From: Lactuca virosa
Taxonomy: Eukaryota; Streptophyta; Magnoliopsida; Asterales; Asteraceae
Direction: 5' to 3'
Assembly (NCBI GenBank): GCA_928212115.1
Contig: CAKMRJ010003334.1
Span: forward strand, 100,435,586 to 100,499,585
DNA length: 64,000 nucleotides
The notes under the pieces were generated by a model, which saw only the letters and a list, made by a program, of their open reading frames with translations, was not told the origin of the DNA and did not search any database. How positions within the stretch are numbered: position 1 is the first letter of the stretch; each line of letters starts with the position of its first letter. The translations under genes and the position numbers were made by a program. Positions 23,501 through 35,429 of this stretch are shown here, piece by piece.

Positions 23501-26500
23501 TACCTCATTCACTGGCGGTGCACGTTATATGATGCAAAACTACCTTGACGCCATGTCCTTATGTAAATGGTTTGGATATCCTGATTTCTTCATAACCTTT
23601 ACATGTAACCCAAAATGGCCTGAAGTTAAAAGGTTTCTTCGTAACACTTCATTGCATCCTGAAGATAGACCTGATATCTTATGTAGGCTATTCAAAATAA
23701 AGCTTGATGCTTTTATTAAAGACATACGGGAAAATAAAATTTTCGGCATCGTTCAAGCAGGTATTGAAAGTTGTTGTTTAATAAAAATTTATTTTTTATT
23801 CTTTTTTCGTTTCTTAACATTATTTATTAGTTGCAAATATAATTCATTCACTACTAATCATATATTTTTTGTAAAATTTATTTGCAGTTGTCTATACAAT
23901 TGAATTTCAAAAAAGGGGTTTGCCACATAGTCATATTTGTCTATTTATGCATCCTGACTCCAAGCGGCCTACTGTTGAATATATTGATCCGATAATTTCC
24001 GCGGAGATTCCAAATATCAATGAAGAGCCAGAGTTGTATTCACTTGTAAGTGAATTCATGATACATGGTCCTTGTGGAGCTGAAAATATGAATTGCCCAT
24101 GTATGGTTGACAGGCAATGTTCGAAAAATTTTCCAAAGCAATTCTGTAATCATTCTTCAGTTGATAACAACGGTTATCCCTTATATATGAGAAGAAACAA
24201 TGGATATTTTGTCGAAAAATCAGGTGTCAAGTTAGACAACAGAAATGTTGTTCCATATAACAAATATCTGTTGAAAAGATATCAGGCACATATTAATGTT
24301 GAATGGTGCAATCAAGGATCTTCCATAAAGTATCTGTTTAAATATATAAACAAAGGTCCAGATAGAGCTACAGTTGCTGTTGACATCAACACTGATTCTC
24401 ATCAAGAAAAGGTTGTCGATGAAATAAAAGATTATTATGATTGTAGATATTTATCTGCATGTGAAGCATCATGGCGAATATTTAAATATGATGTTCATTA
24501 CCGATATCCTTCTGTGATGCGACTACCTTTTCATCTTCCTAATCAACAACAACTTATATATGCTGCAGACGATGATATTGACGATGTTCTTGAACAACCT
24601 TCAGTTGCTGCTTCTATGTTCACATCTTGGATGGAATGTAATAAAATTAATAAAGATGCACGAAAACTTACATATGTTGAATTTCCGACAAAGTTCGTTT
24701 GGAAAGCTAATCATAAGTTGTGGAAGCCAAGGAAAATTGGACGTTCAATAGGAAGGATTCACTCTGTTTCACCTAAACTTGGTGAAATATACTTCCTAAG
24801 AATTCTTTTAAATAAAGTGAAAGGTCCAAAATCATTTGAAGAAATTCGTACGGTAAATGGTGAAGAATTTCCTACTTTTCGAGATGCATGTTATGCTTTG
24901 GGCCTCTTAGACGACGACAAAGAATATGTCGAAGCAATTAAGGAAGCAAGTCATTCAGGAAGTGGTTTTTATCTGCGTTTCTTATTTGCTACGATGTTAA
25001 TGTCTGACAGTTTGGGTAGACCAGAGTTTGTTTGGGAAAATACATGGCAACTATTGTCAGATGGTATTCTTTACAACCAGCAACGTACATTAAAGTCTCC
25101 AGGTATTATAATTTTTTAACATTATTTCTAAAAATGAATATTATATATTTTCAATATGCAGCGTGCAAATTTGTTTATAAAAATTAATGTTTTTAATATT
25201 ATATTGTTTTTTACATATTCATAATTTTTACAGGTTTAACACTCAATGAGGATCAACTTAAAAACCTGACTTTGTTTGAGATCGAACAGATTTTACTTCG
25301 TAACAACACCAGTCTTAAAAATTATAACAAAATGCCTTACCCTGATACTGATATGGTTTCTTCTTCAACAAATCGCCTTATCACGGAGGAGCTAGACTAT
25401 GACATACCCATCTTAAAGAAAGAGTTTGATCGAATGTTTCATGCATTAACAAACGAGCAGCGAAATATTTTTATTGATATCATGACTACAGTCAATGATA
25501 AGAAAGGAGGTGTTTTTTTGTGTATGGATATGGTGGAACAGGCAAAACCTTTCTTTGGAAGACGATATCTGCAGCAATTAGATGTAAAGGTGATATAGTT
25601 TTAAATGTTGCTTCAAGTGGTATTGCATCGTTATTAATTGCCTGGAGGTAGGACAGCACACTCTCGGTTTATAATTCCATTGAATCTTACAGAGGATTCT
25701 GTTTGTAAGATATCGCCTGATAGTGAACTCGGCAGATTAGTAAGAAAAACCTCATTGATTATCTGGGATGAAGCACCTATGGTCCACAAGCATGCATTTG
25801 AAGCTTTAGATCGAGCTCTGAAAGATGTATGTAACTTTGACAAGTCTGGCAACTCAAAAATTCCATTTGGAGGGAAAGTGATTGTTTTTGGAGGAGACTT
25901 CAGACAGATTCTACCTGTTGTTCAAGGAGGCAGTAGACAAAATATTGTTAATGCTTCTTTAAGTTCTTCATATATATGGCAACAATGCAAAGTCCATAGA
26001 TTAACAATAAACATGAGACTAACCGTTGGAAGGGAACCATCTGATATTCGAAAAATACAAAGTTTTGCAAACTGGCTTTTGGATATAGGAGAAGGAAAAG
26101 TTGGTGGTTCAAACGATGGTGAAGCGATTATTGATGTTCCGGATGATATTCTCATTAATGATCCACATGATCCTATAGGTTCATTAATTGAGTTTGTATA
26201 TCCTTCAATCTTGGAAAAATTCAACGTTATGAGTTATTTTCAAGAAAGAGCTATACTAGCTCCGAAAAATGAAGTTGTCCAACAAATCAATGATCGTTTG
26301 TTAGCACTGTTTCCCGGAGACGAAGTTGAATATTTAAGTTCAGATAGTCTTTGCCAATCAGAGTTTGTTCATGATCATTTTGATCCCAATTTATACTCCC
26401 CAGATATTTTAAATGGTCTTAAAATATCAGGTTTGCCAAATCATAGGTTAATTTTAAAAGTCGGTGTTCCAGTTATGTTACTTAGAAACATTGATCAAAA

Positions 26501-26897
26501 GAATGGATTATGTAACGGCACCAGACTACAAGTGAAATCTTTGGGCAAACGTGTTATTGAGGCAATTATCATATCTGGAACTAATATTGGAAAACAAACC
26601 TTTATTCCAAGATTGTCTTTAACTCCATCTGAAAAAAAAATTCCCTTCAAATTTCAAAGAAGACAATTTCCTGTGGCTGTATGTTTTGCAATGACAATTA
26701 ATAAAAGTCAAGGGCAGTCGCTATCAAAGGTTGGTTTGTATCTCAAAGATCCTGTTTTTTCACATGGACAGTTGTATATTGCCTTATCGAGAGTTCAAAG
26801 TAGAGAAGGATTGAAATTGTTAATTTTAGATAAGGATGGTAGACTTACAAACAAAACTTCCAATGTTGTGTATAAGGAAGTTTTTAGAAATTTATAA
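20324..26897 (+). CDS. Helitron Rep/helicase (HUH endonuclease plus PIF1-like helicase)
   Basis: Start MDVYKTNKKIKLNN. The exons are 20324-20459, 20596-20676, 20925-21050, 21142-21204, 21302-21436, 21524-21586, 21697-21834, 21925-about 22182, 22283-22718, 22820-23760, 23888-25102 and 25234-26897. The Helitron-like N-terminal region starts near 22283 (Cys motifs CQTCF, CCGYG). Rep motifs follow: FITFTCNPKWPEV, GLPHSHICLF (HUH-type) and KYLFKYINKG with the paired tyrosines. The helicase has LIIWDEAPM (Walker B), GGDFRQILPV and AMTINKSQGQSL. The Walker A segment (GYGGTGKT) is read in another frame between 25519 and 25637 because of two opposite one-base changes. The product would nick, unwind and transfer the element strand in the nucleus. 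Apart from that block the frame is open to the stop at 26897. Confidence 0.88.
20925..22182 (+). repeat. Three tandem copies of an exon pair in the Helitron Rep/helicase gene
   Basis: Exon pairs 20925-21050/21142-21204, 21302-21436/21524-21586 and 21697-21834/21925-22182 repeat the same layout. The first exon ends TPLSNISN and the second begins MDIS-NNSFQ (MDISKNSFQ in the third). Unit spacing is 377 and 395 bases including introns. All repeated exons are symmetric phase-1 exons, so copy number can change without losing frame. Confidence 0.88.
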
Positions 26898-27292
26898 ATC
26901 ATTCGTAGTGTTTAAATTAAAACAATTGTGTTTTTTTTATTTAAATTTTTTATATATTTTTTATATACCATTGCAATCTATAATATTGATTTTGTTTTGA
27001 TATTTCATTTTAACACTTTAATCAATGTCACATGGTGTTTATTGTTTGCTCCCTCAAATCAAAAAATTACTGATTTGCCCTCGCATTTCATAAAACATTC
27101 AAATATGCAAACTTTCACTTTAGTTATCTTTGTATTTAACTTTTCTAATGTTTGCTTGTGTTTTTTTTAACATTTATTCAAATTTGTATATTTTTGTACA
27201 AATATATATTAATATTAATTTTAAATAATAAATATAAAAATGTTTAACAAATTTACTTCTTATTAATAATATAATTTTTTTACAAATTTTTT

Positions 27293-27321
27293 ACCCGTGG
27301 TTTCCATGGGTTGTAACCTAG
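27293..27321 (+). other. Helitron 3' terminus: hairpin plus CTAG
   Basis: ACCCGTGG-TTT-CCATGGGT forms an 8 bp stem (one G-T pair). TGTAAC and CTAG follow, then a T at 27322. Stem, spacing and the CTRR end fit the canonical Helitron terminator. Confidence 0.88.
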
Positions 27322-27394
27322 TTTTTTTAATAAAAAAAACTTCATATCCATCGTTTAGAACATGTAAATTGTAAAGTATTATAACGACCCCACA
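27322..27394. other. Flank of Helitron insertion
   Basis: AT-rich sequence directly after the Helitron end; a 20-plus-base A tract follows at about 27416. No gene. Confidence 0.4.
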
Positions 27395-27845
27395 CTATAA
27401 AATAAGGTATACTGCAAAAAAAAAAAAAAAAAAAAAAACAAAGAGCAATATATTAGCAAAAAAGGAAACATACCAATCATAATTACTTGAATTGGATCTA
27501 TTTTTAAAGCCACAGCTAAAGTAACTGTTTCTGAAAACCAAAATATTTATCGTCTTCCAAACCATCCACAAAGTAGTGTAAACAAAATGAAACTTTTTTC
27601 TTCCTTTTACCACCATCAATTCCATTAATCTTCTCTAAAAGACTAGAACACAAGTCGCGGGGCTCCTTGAAAATACTAGACCATTCTGTTAGCCATCCCC
27701 AGGTATCTATTGCAAACTCACAGGAGAGGAAGAGGTGTTCCATACACTCATCAACAAAGCGACACAACAGACAAAGACTCGAATAAATACTTATACCTCT
27801 CTTGATTATATTGTTGTAAGTAGGAATCTTGTTTTTGAATAGCAA
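27395..27845 (-). pseudogene. LINE retrotransposon ORF2 fragment (zf-RVT region)
   Basis: On the minus strand 27516-27845 encodes a zinc-binding reverse transcriptase tail: CLLCRFVDECMEHLFLSCEF matches the Cys/His pattern that follows the RT of plant LINEs. In a shifted frame 27395-27625 gives TLWMVWKTINILVFRN, the usual W-x-x-W-K-x-R/I-N ending of ORF2. No RT core is present. This is a 5'-truncated, frameshifted relic. Confidence 0.75.
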
Positions 27846-29031
27846 TTAATTTTCAATGGGATCCACTTAACCCAATTAAATTTTGTTTCTCTGTTATCAT
27901 CCAACTTATCATTCTGTTTTTGAAAAATGACTTACCATAAAATAAACATACAAAATAATACAGTATAATAGTTGAATATTAGTTTTCTCTAACAAATGTG
28001 AAAATGTGAAAGATATAAATGAACTTGTTCACCAATTATTTACAATTTATATTTTATTTACATTCTACGAACTTAAATTTTAGAATTATTCGAAATAATA
28101 TTAAAAAAAGTGATATAGAACCCATTTTTTCCATATGTTCAAACAACTTATGCATTTGTATAAGTGACTAAAAGGTAAATCCAACATATCATTTAAGAGT
28201 GAAAATGCTATCTTTTGTTATTTGTTAAAAGAATGATTGGTAAATTTTCTAATATTGTGTCAAATTGTGTAGGTAGAGATAGTAATGAAATGAAATTTGG
28301 TAAGAACTTGTTTTATCATTTTCATGGGATATAATTGATAGTGATTTTTGAAACTCTGTTGACTGGTTCAACAAAAAGGGAGTACAATTTAACTCCCCAT
28401 ATATGACTTCCTGTTAAAGTCTTTTAAAGAAATGCATTATATTTGCATGTACATGTACAGCTTTTTACGTTTTTTGTTGCCTTTCCATAAATCATCCTTT
28501 TAATCTACGTGTTACAAAAATATGTATTATTCGTGATTTTGTGTATTAAAAGTTGATCAAGTAAAAAAACAATCTGAATGTGGAACACACGATACAGATA
28601 ACAAAAAATAAGACAAATATGGATCAAGTGAAGGGTGTCATATTCCAATGAACAGGATTGTGAACAACATGCAATGAACAGGATTGTGACTGAAACATAT
28701 GTCAATAATGGAACAAAAAATACAGACTTTTGTCCAATCCAAAAAGATGAAACAAAATAGGACAAAGACTTGATTCTCAATCTGTCATATGTATGTGCAA
28801 ACACATAGTAAAGGAATGATGTTCATACTTAAATGCCACCAAGGGTTTGATTTTATTATAAAAACTGGTTCAAAAGGAAGGGAGACATCATCATCATCAT
28901 CATCATATCAACATCATAGTATTAAAAGCAGTCATCATGAGCAGCAATACATGCATACAAAAGGCTAGGCGTCTTGTAACTTATGGTGGGGTTACTAGAT
29001 TAGTAGTTACAGTTTACAGCAGTCCTTAATT
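27846..29031. other. Intergenic spacer and 3' flank of the SUVR gene
   Basis: AT-rich DNA. An (ATC)n stretch near 28885-28912 and the region up to 29031 are probably 3' UTR of the minus-strand methyltransferase gene. Open frames here show no domain. Confidence 0.5.
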
Positions 29032-29059
29032 TCAAGATAACCTTCTTTTCCCAGATCCT

Positions 29060-29103
<44 letters not shown>

Positions 29104-32100
29104 AAAGATGAACCAATGATGCAGTTGTAAGGGTATTTTAGGCATTTCAACAAAATACTTACTAGTAGTGGAGGGTTTTATGTCACGGCAGTATCTGCTA
29201 CCACATTGGCACTGAAATGGCTTCACAGGATGATCATCATCATCAAAATCAATACCATAATCCTGCAACAATGTCAACATACATTATACATAAAACATCC
29301 ATTATATATAACAATAAAACAAGCCATATGAACTGCATGCAAAATTCAAAATAGCAACCAGCTCACCCGAGTCAACTCTTCTAGAGCTTTCACCTTTCTT
29401 GTAGTGAAGAAAGCAAGCTGTCAATCAAGAATTTGTTTGATTAAAATTTTTAATAAAACTAAAAAACATTAACAGGTGCATAAATTACATACATGATAGT
29501 AGTGACGATCAGGATTTTCCACTTCCACAGGGATCTCAACCAAATTCGAATCAAAACACCTACCAAAAGAAACATTTTTTTCTTTTTTAAAAAAAAAAAA
29601 AACATATATTTATTTATTTATGTATTATGGCAGTATGAGCATACCTATGATTAATAAATCTAGCCACATTTTCCATAATAAGTGGCATCCAAACACAGAG
29701 CTTCTTCATCCTTAAATTCACTCTCTCCGCCCCAATCAGCATCAAGCAATACTGGATGGGCATATTCGTCTTTTTTTGAACTTTGTACAACTCTATTGTA
29801 AAGTTCTGTATTAGTCAACACTTCCCCCACATACTCACACACAAATGCACCTTTTGGCAGATCCTCAAGGGTACGAACACCCCACCCTTTTCCTCCATGT
29901 GTCATGAATACCTAAATAGAAATTAATAAATAAAACAATATAAGCCTAGAAGAAAAAAAAAACATCATGAGATAATAAAAATAAAATGACATACACCTCT
30001 CACCTGCAACTTATGTTTAATTCCACATTGTACAACTCGATTCCCACACTTTTTATTGCAGCCACATTTCAACCAACATTCTTTGATAAAACCCCTTTCC
30101 AAATGACCTTTACATTGTTCCAAAATCTCCTCATTTTTCGACCTTTCTAATGGGCATTCTTTGCAATAAAGTACAACACGTTTTTGAGGATCACGATTCA
30201 TTTGTATACAATCATCTAGAAGCCACTCTTTCACAAGCCCTTCACTTGTATAAGCAAATTCACCACCACTTTGTAAAGCACATGGACAAGGTGTTGATGA
30301 TGTCAGACAATCATCAAAACAAGTGGGACAACAATTGTCATCAGCAATACGAGCCAGTGAGAAGTCAACATGAGCATTCTGGAAAACTGCATTCTTTGGA
30401 ATGTAATGGAAAGATGGAAGACACTCGGTGTTGACTTCATTGACCAATGAGATTGCCTCACTTTCTTGTCCTTTAGCTATGTCATTAACAACATCATCAG
30501 AAGAAGACATTGTATTATTCTCAATAATGCCATTCTGCTCTACTTGTTTTTCATGATCATTTCCATTGTTATCTATCACAGATTTCATTGGACCAACATC
30601 TATGGCTACTGGTGGCTCATTGGTGGAATTGGATCCAAGTTCCAGAAAGCATTCGCACATATCCTTCATTAGTTTCTTGACTGAAAAGCTTGGATCTAGA
30701 AGTTTGTATGATTTCAGACATTTATCTTCAACTGTTTTCAAAAGGGTATCTACACTTGTGGCAGATAACTTAGTCTTTCCATTAACACACAAAGAAATCT
30801 TGATCTCCCCAGAAGACGATGAAGCAATATCTACTTTAGCAGTTGGTTCATTTGGAATGCCTATGAGCTCATTACCATTTGATGTTTCATGAACATGGTT
30901 TCTTAAATCCACAGATTCAGAATCAGGTTCTGTTTCCAAATTGTTGTCAGTTGAAGCATCTTCATTAGCCAATGATTCTGCACATTTAAAGGAAAATCTT
31001 TATAAATACCAAAAAATCATAATCACTGGATTTATATTAACAGCAAGGGGATGGGCATAGAAGTACCTGGCATGATCACTGCAAGAGGGACCTGATAGTG
31101 AGGTGGATTGTCTGAATGGGGCTCATCTTTTGGTATTATTAAGGCATGATTCTTTTTTTTAGGCATGACATTGACACCTGTCTCAACTTTTGGCTCTTTA
31201 AAGTGCACATCAGATGACTTAACTAACCTCTTTTCTCTAGGAGCAGGATGTGGTGAAAGAGGCTCTTTCCCTCTGTTTCTGAGGCGCCTAACAGCTAAGT
31301 AAGAGCCTGTTGCATCTGCAACAACCACATCTCCTGAATGGATTACATCAGATCCTTCTATTCTTGCCAAATCATTTGGTAAAATAGGTTGTTTTCCCTT
31401 TCGTTTTAAAGGTGAAACAGGCTCAGGAACCTCATCAACCTCTAGTTTTGGCCTTTTTAGTAAAGCTCCATTTGAATTAGGGCTAGAGGGTGAAGATTGA
31501 CCATCTTGATGTCTTAAGCGCAATCGCTTTAAGGGTCTTTCTGGTTCTTCTTGAGTTTGTGTTTCCTCTTCAATAGCCTTCATTCTCTGAATCAAAAGAA
31601 ACATTATTGAATCAAACACAATAATCACTATATGCCCCTGAAAAACACAAGTTACTTACTTCAGCTTGCTCAAGTTGTTTTCTTCTCTGCTACCTGGAAG
31701 ATGACCAATCATGAAAAAAAAAAAAAAAGTTAGAACTCGTGATATGAACAAAGAAGAAAAAACAAGGACAAATTCGGTACATGCTATTACGTACTTGAAC
31801 ATCAAGTTTTTTCTTGTGTTCTACTTCCTGGAAAACAAAAAAGATACAACTCAGAAATTTGGGGAGAAGAATTATTCATAGAAATACAGCAATGGAGGAA
31901 AATTTCTATAAAATATATATTTAGAAACAGATCAACATGCCTCTGACTCTTGGCTATCAAAAATAGCATCAGCAAGAGCTCTATAGTTTTCTTCTTCAAT
32001 AAGCTCCCAGTTCTTATCATAAAGTTTTAAAAGCCTCTTCAAGACTGGCTTTGTTTTTTCTTCAGGGATTCCAAGATCTTTCATAGCACGAAAGGCCTTG

Positions 32101-32123
32101 GCAACTCTTATATTGGGAGCCAT
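29032..32123 (-). CDS. SUVR-type histone H3K9 methyltransferase (WIYLD, pre-SET, SET, post-SET)
   Basis: Ten coding exons: 32123-31941, 31827-31795, 31689-31660, 31586-31067, 30977-30004, 29911-29645, 29559-29492, 29417-29367, 29262-29163 and 29057-29032. The N-terminal WIYLD domain (MAPNIRVAKAFRAMKDLGIP, residues 1-61) is the ubiquitin-binding module found in plant SUVR1/2/4. Then come a long basic/acidic linker, a Cys-rich pre-SET (CCPTCFDDC ... KCGCNKKCGNR), and SET (KGWGVRTLEDLPKG, CEYVGEVLT, RFINHR, DYGIDFDDD). The post-SET is CQCGSRYC. At about 750 residues it fits SUVR1/SUVR2 rather than the shorter SUVR4. It would act in the nucleus in silencing, including of transposons. One extra A in the run at 29669-29672 breaks the SET frame. 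Intron 1 has a GC donor. Confidence 0.92.
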
Positions 32124-32985
32124 CACTTAGTATGCACTTTTCTTTTCTTCTTTGGGAATTCCAAGATCGTTTAGACCTTCATGCAAACCTGCACATCACC
32201 AAGATATATAATTCCTAGACCAAAAATGGGATGTTCAACAACATAATATCATTAATATGAAGTAAGAAAATCAATAACAATGTTCGATTAGGGGAAAACA
32301 ACATTTAAGTTTAGACAGGAAAATGTAACGTCTTTCCCATTAACAGAGCTCCCTTTACAAAACAAAAAAAACGCCGAACAAAAACATTTTCAAGAAAATA
32401 AATTTCTATCCATCTATCATATGGAAAGTAACCTACCCTCTCAGCAGAACACAAAACGTAATTATTGAACTGTAACAGTTTTTTTTGCGAAAAATGTCAA
32501 ATAATCAAAACGTTTGGTAGGCATGAACAGAAAAGTAAACTGCATACGAACAATGTGCACTTTACAAACGCAACTAACCCTACACCTGTACGAATTCAGT
32601 AAAATTAGGAAGAAAACCACAAGTAGAAACGATTTCTTTTGTAGAAAAGGGGGTTTTAACTAGCCACAAGAACGATCAATGATAGAAAAACGCTAAAATA
32701 ACAAAATCAACAGAATGTAGTTTCTTACCGTGAGCATAAAAGAGTGATTTGCAACGAACTGGAGTACATTTGTGCGTGAGAAAACTAGTAGGGCACACAG
32801 AAAGTGACGAAAATAGGGAAATTTAGGCCTGCTTGTGACTCGTGACTTGTGAGAGTTCTTGAGGGCTTAAAGCAAAGGCGCGTGGAGTGCGGACGCCACG
32901 CCTCTCTCGCAGTCTCGCTGTCGAATCCACCTGCGCGTATTGCTGCTACGTTCATCATTTTCATTTTCATTTTCTTTTTTATAAA
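32124..32985 (-). promoter_or_regulatory. 5' leader exons, leader intron and promoter of the SUVR gene
   Basis: A leader segment at about 32121-32190 lies after a TGCAG acceptor. An upstream non-coding exon ending near 32729 (CACG|GTAAGAAA donor on the minus strand) implies a leader intron of about 540 bp. GC-rich sequence at 32875-32930 stands out and probably lies near the transcription start. The leader also holds an in-frame vestige resembling the WIYLD start, closed by TAA six bases before the ATG. Confidence 0.55.
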
Positions 32986-33090
32986 CACTGTAATAAATTA
33001 TATCCTATATAAAATTTTAAACATTTATGTTTTTATAAAACAGTTTTTTGTTTTCTATATGTATTAAATTTACTTTTTATATAAATAACC

Positions 33091-33146
<56 letters not shown>
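32986..33146. repeat. TA/GA microsatellite flanking the foldback element
   Basis: (TA)n from about 33093 to 33136, then (GA)n to about 33151. It is the left target flank of the foldback element. Confidence 0.8.
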
Positions 33147-33151
<5 letters not shown>

Positions 33152-33280
33152 GAGGGTTCAATTGAGAAAAAAAAAAAGGTTGAGAATGAGGGAATCATTC
33201 CCAGCCAATCATTTAATTAGCATCTTAATATAAAATACACGGTGACAAATTTGTAAATATGATATGATATCCTTCAATCA
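33147..33280 (+). repeat. Left outer inverted repeat of the foldback element
   Basis: Inverted match to 36580-36710 over about 130 bases with scattered differences, ending at CCTTCAATC on the inside. Beyond this point the two arms diverge until the inner pair. Confidence 0.85.
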
Positions 33281-33899
33281 CAGATACATAATTGTGGATA
33301 ATTTGATAACAATTCAAATTCATTACTACTCGATCGTTCATCATCCAAATTTCTTCTCCAACCTTCAACGATCATCCAGATTTCTTCAATTAAATCCTCG
33401 ATCAACATCATCCAATGTTAATCAATCATCCATCTTCGTCAAAAACATGTTCATCAACATCATTCAACAGTAGACAAAAAAAAATCGTTTTTGGTTCTTT
33501 CAATCCAACCTTCAATTATGCTTGAATTCGAGTATATCTTCAACATCTACGATTAATTATACCCCCAGTGTCATTAGATCAACATCATCGATAATCAACA
33601 ACAATTTCACTTCATATCATTCATTCAACATCGATCATCAAACAAAACTTCTAAATTAAGGTTAGAAAAAACGTCAAATCGTTTTTTTTTTTTTGAAAAA
33701 TTTCATATAATTCTCTATCAATCTACTATTTTGTAAGTTTTAAATAGTCAAAGTATCATGTTTTTAGCATTTTTAAAAAAACTTACTTGTATGCACTCCA
33801 ACTGTTTGATGAAATGCATAAACTAAATTACCACGTTATATTCACATATGACTATGTTTTCGCACCTTAATCAGTATATGATTATTAAAACACAAAACA

Positions 33900-34450
33900 A
33901 ATATACAATTTTATATGTTATTCATATGTGAATAACATATAAAAATTATATATATTTGTGAATATACCTTGTAATATTCATATGTTAATATCATGTGTAA
34001 TATTCATATGTGAATAAACTGTGTAATATTCACATATGAATATACCATCTAATATTCATAAGTGAATATATCATCTAATACTTACAAGTGAAAATACTAT
34101 GTAATATTCACAAGTGAATGCATCATTTAATATTTAAATATGAATATATTATATCATATTCACAAGTGTATATACTATATATTATTCATATGTGAATATA
34201 CTGTGTAATATTCATTAATGAATATACCATGCAATATTTAGATGTGACTAGAATGTGTAATATTCACAAGTAAATATACCATATACTATTCACATGTGAA
34301 TCTACCATATAATATTCATATGTGAATATACTATGTAATATTCATTTGTGAATATACCATGTAATATCACATGTAAATATACAATATAAACAACATATAT
34401 CATATAATATTCACATATGATTATACATTCATGTGTGAATATACCATATG
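33900..34450 (+). repeat. Left array of TTCA-NN-TGAA palindromes
   Basis: Roughly 19 imperfect palindromes such as ATTCATATGTGAAT and ATTCACAAGTGAAT, spaced about 25-30 bases apart by ATACCATGTAAT-like linkers. Confidence 0.85.
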
Positions 34451-35399
34451 ATAATTAGAATGTGATAAATCGCTATTATTATGAACTAAAAGTATATTTT
34501 TAACATTTTTTATGTGTATTCACATGTTTTTCAGGCATCGTTATAACTCAATAAAAGAATAACATTTCAATCAATGGTTTGTTCATATCCCGGTGGTTGA
34601 CGATTGGTTGACGTAATTGAGAAGATATCATTGACGAAGACAATATGTTTTTATATTCACGTGTAAATGTTATACAATTTAATATATTCTTCATTTTGAT
34701 CGTGTTAAATTCAAATGCAAATGATATTCATTAACCAATACAATGTTGTTTGTCTTAGTATAATGTTGATTTTACATGTAAAACAATATTGTTACAATAT
34801 ACAAAAAAACTATTCACAAACCAATTCTTATAGTGTATTATTTATTTTTATATATAAAGGTTGTATTCACAAAATAAATAAATCAACATGTATAGTTTAT
34901 TCACATAAATAAAAATAACAGATTACAATGATGTTTTTACTAGTGCGATTGAAGTTAGTAACATCATCAGTAAATATGTCGTAATGATTTCTAAACTTTA
35001 TTCATATATGAATAAATAGCATGTCATGATGATGTCATCACTAACAGGAATGGAAATTTAGTGACATCATCAAAACAATTTGCCGCAATGAAGTTTAGTC
35101 TCGGAATTGGACGAAATTCGCATATTTGATGTAAAATGGTGCGATTTACAAAACTCACAGCTTCGCCGTGACGTACGGTGTTTTTCGGCCATTCGGGACT
35201 GTTTAGGGCCTCAAAATGACGTTTTTCTATTTTTATAATTTTCCGAAAAAAAAGCTATCATTTATTCACAAATGAATATAACATTAATAAAAATATATAT
35301 GCTTATATAATTATTTTATTAACCTAAAAAGATTAGTTGTATGTGAATAAATATATATTCTTATCAAATACTTCTTTTATCTTTAATTTTATATATTTT
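34451..35399. other. Central loop of the foldback element
   Basis: Mostly single-copy AT-rich sequence with a less AT-rich block at about 35095-35215. GTTTAGGGCCTCAAAATGAC (about 35201) resembles GCTTAGGACCTCAAAACAAT at about 35553 in the right arm. No gene is seen. Confidence 0.6.
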
Positions 35400-35429
35400 G
35401 TAGTCATCGGTTTTATTGACAGTTTTATT

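Larger units (their letters stand above)
16145..27321 (+). mobile_element. Large Helitron rolling-circle transposon (5' end not located)
   Basis: Two plus-strand, multi-exon genes with Helitron-type products (RPA70-like and Rep/PIF1 helicase) are followed by the classic 3' end: an 8 bp stem hairpin, six bases, then CTAG before a T. The coordinates give the supported extent. The true 5' terminus lies between the neighbouring gene promoter (about 14560) and 16145. Known biology: plant Helitrons nick with an HUH Rep protein, unwind with a PIF1-like helicase, insert between A and T, and often carry RPA genes. The genes contain small frame breaks, so this copy may be only recently dead. Confidence 0.88.

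Noticed and set aside
28505..28804. Minus-strand frame of 99 codons near the SUVR 3' end
   Set aside because: No domain, hydrophobic low-complexity translation of AT-rich DNA; probably outside any gene.
32785..32988. Minus-strand frame of 67 codons upstream of SUVR
   Set aside because: It overlaps the GC-rich leader/promoter and begins in AT-rich low-complexity sequence; better explained as leader DNA.
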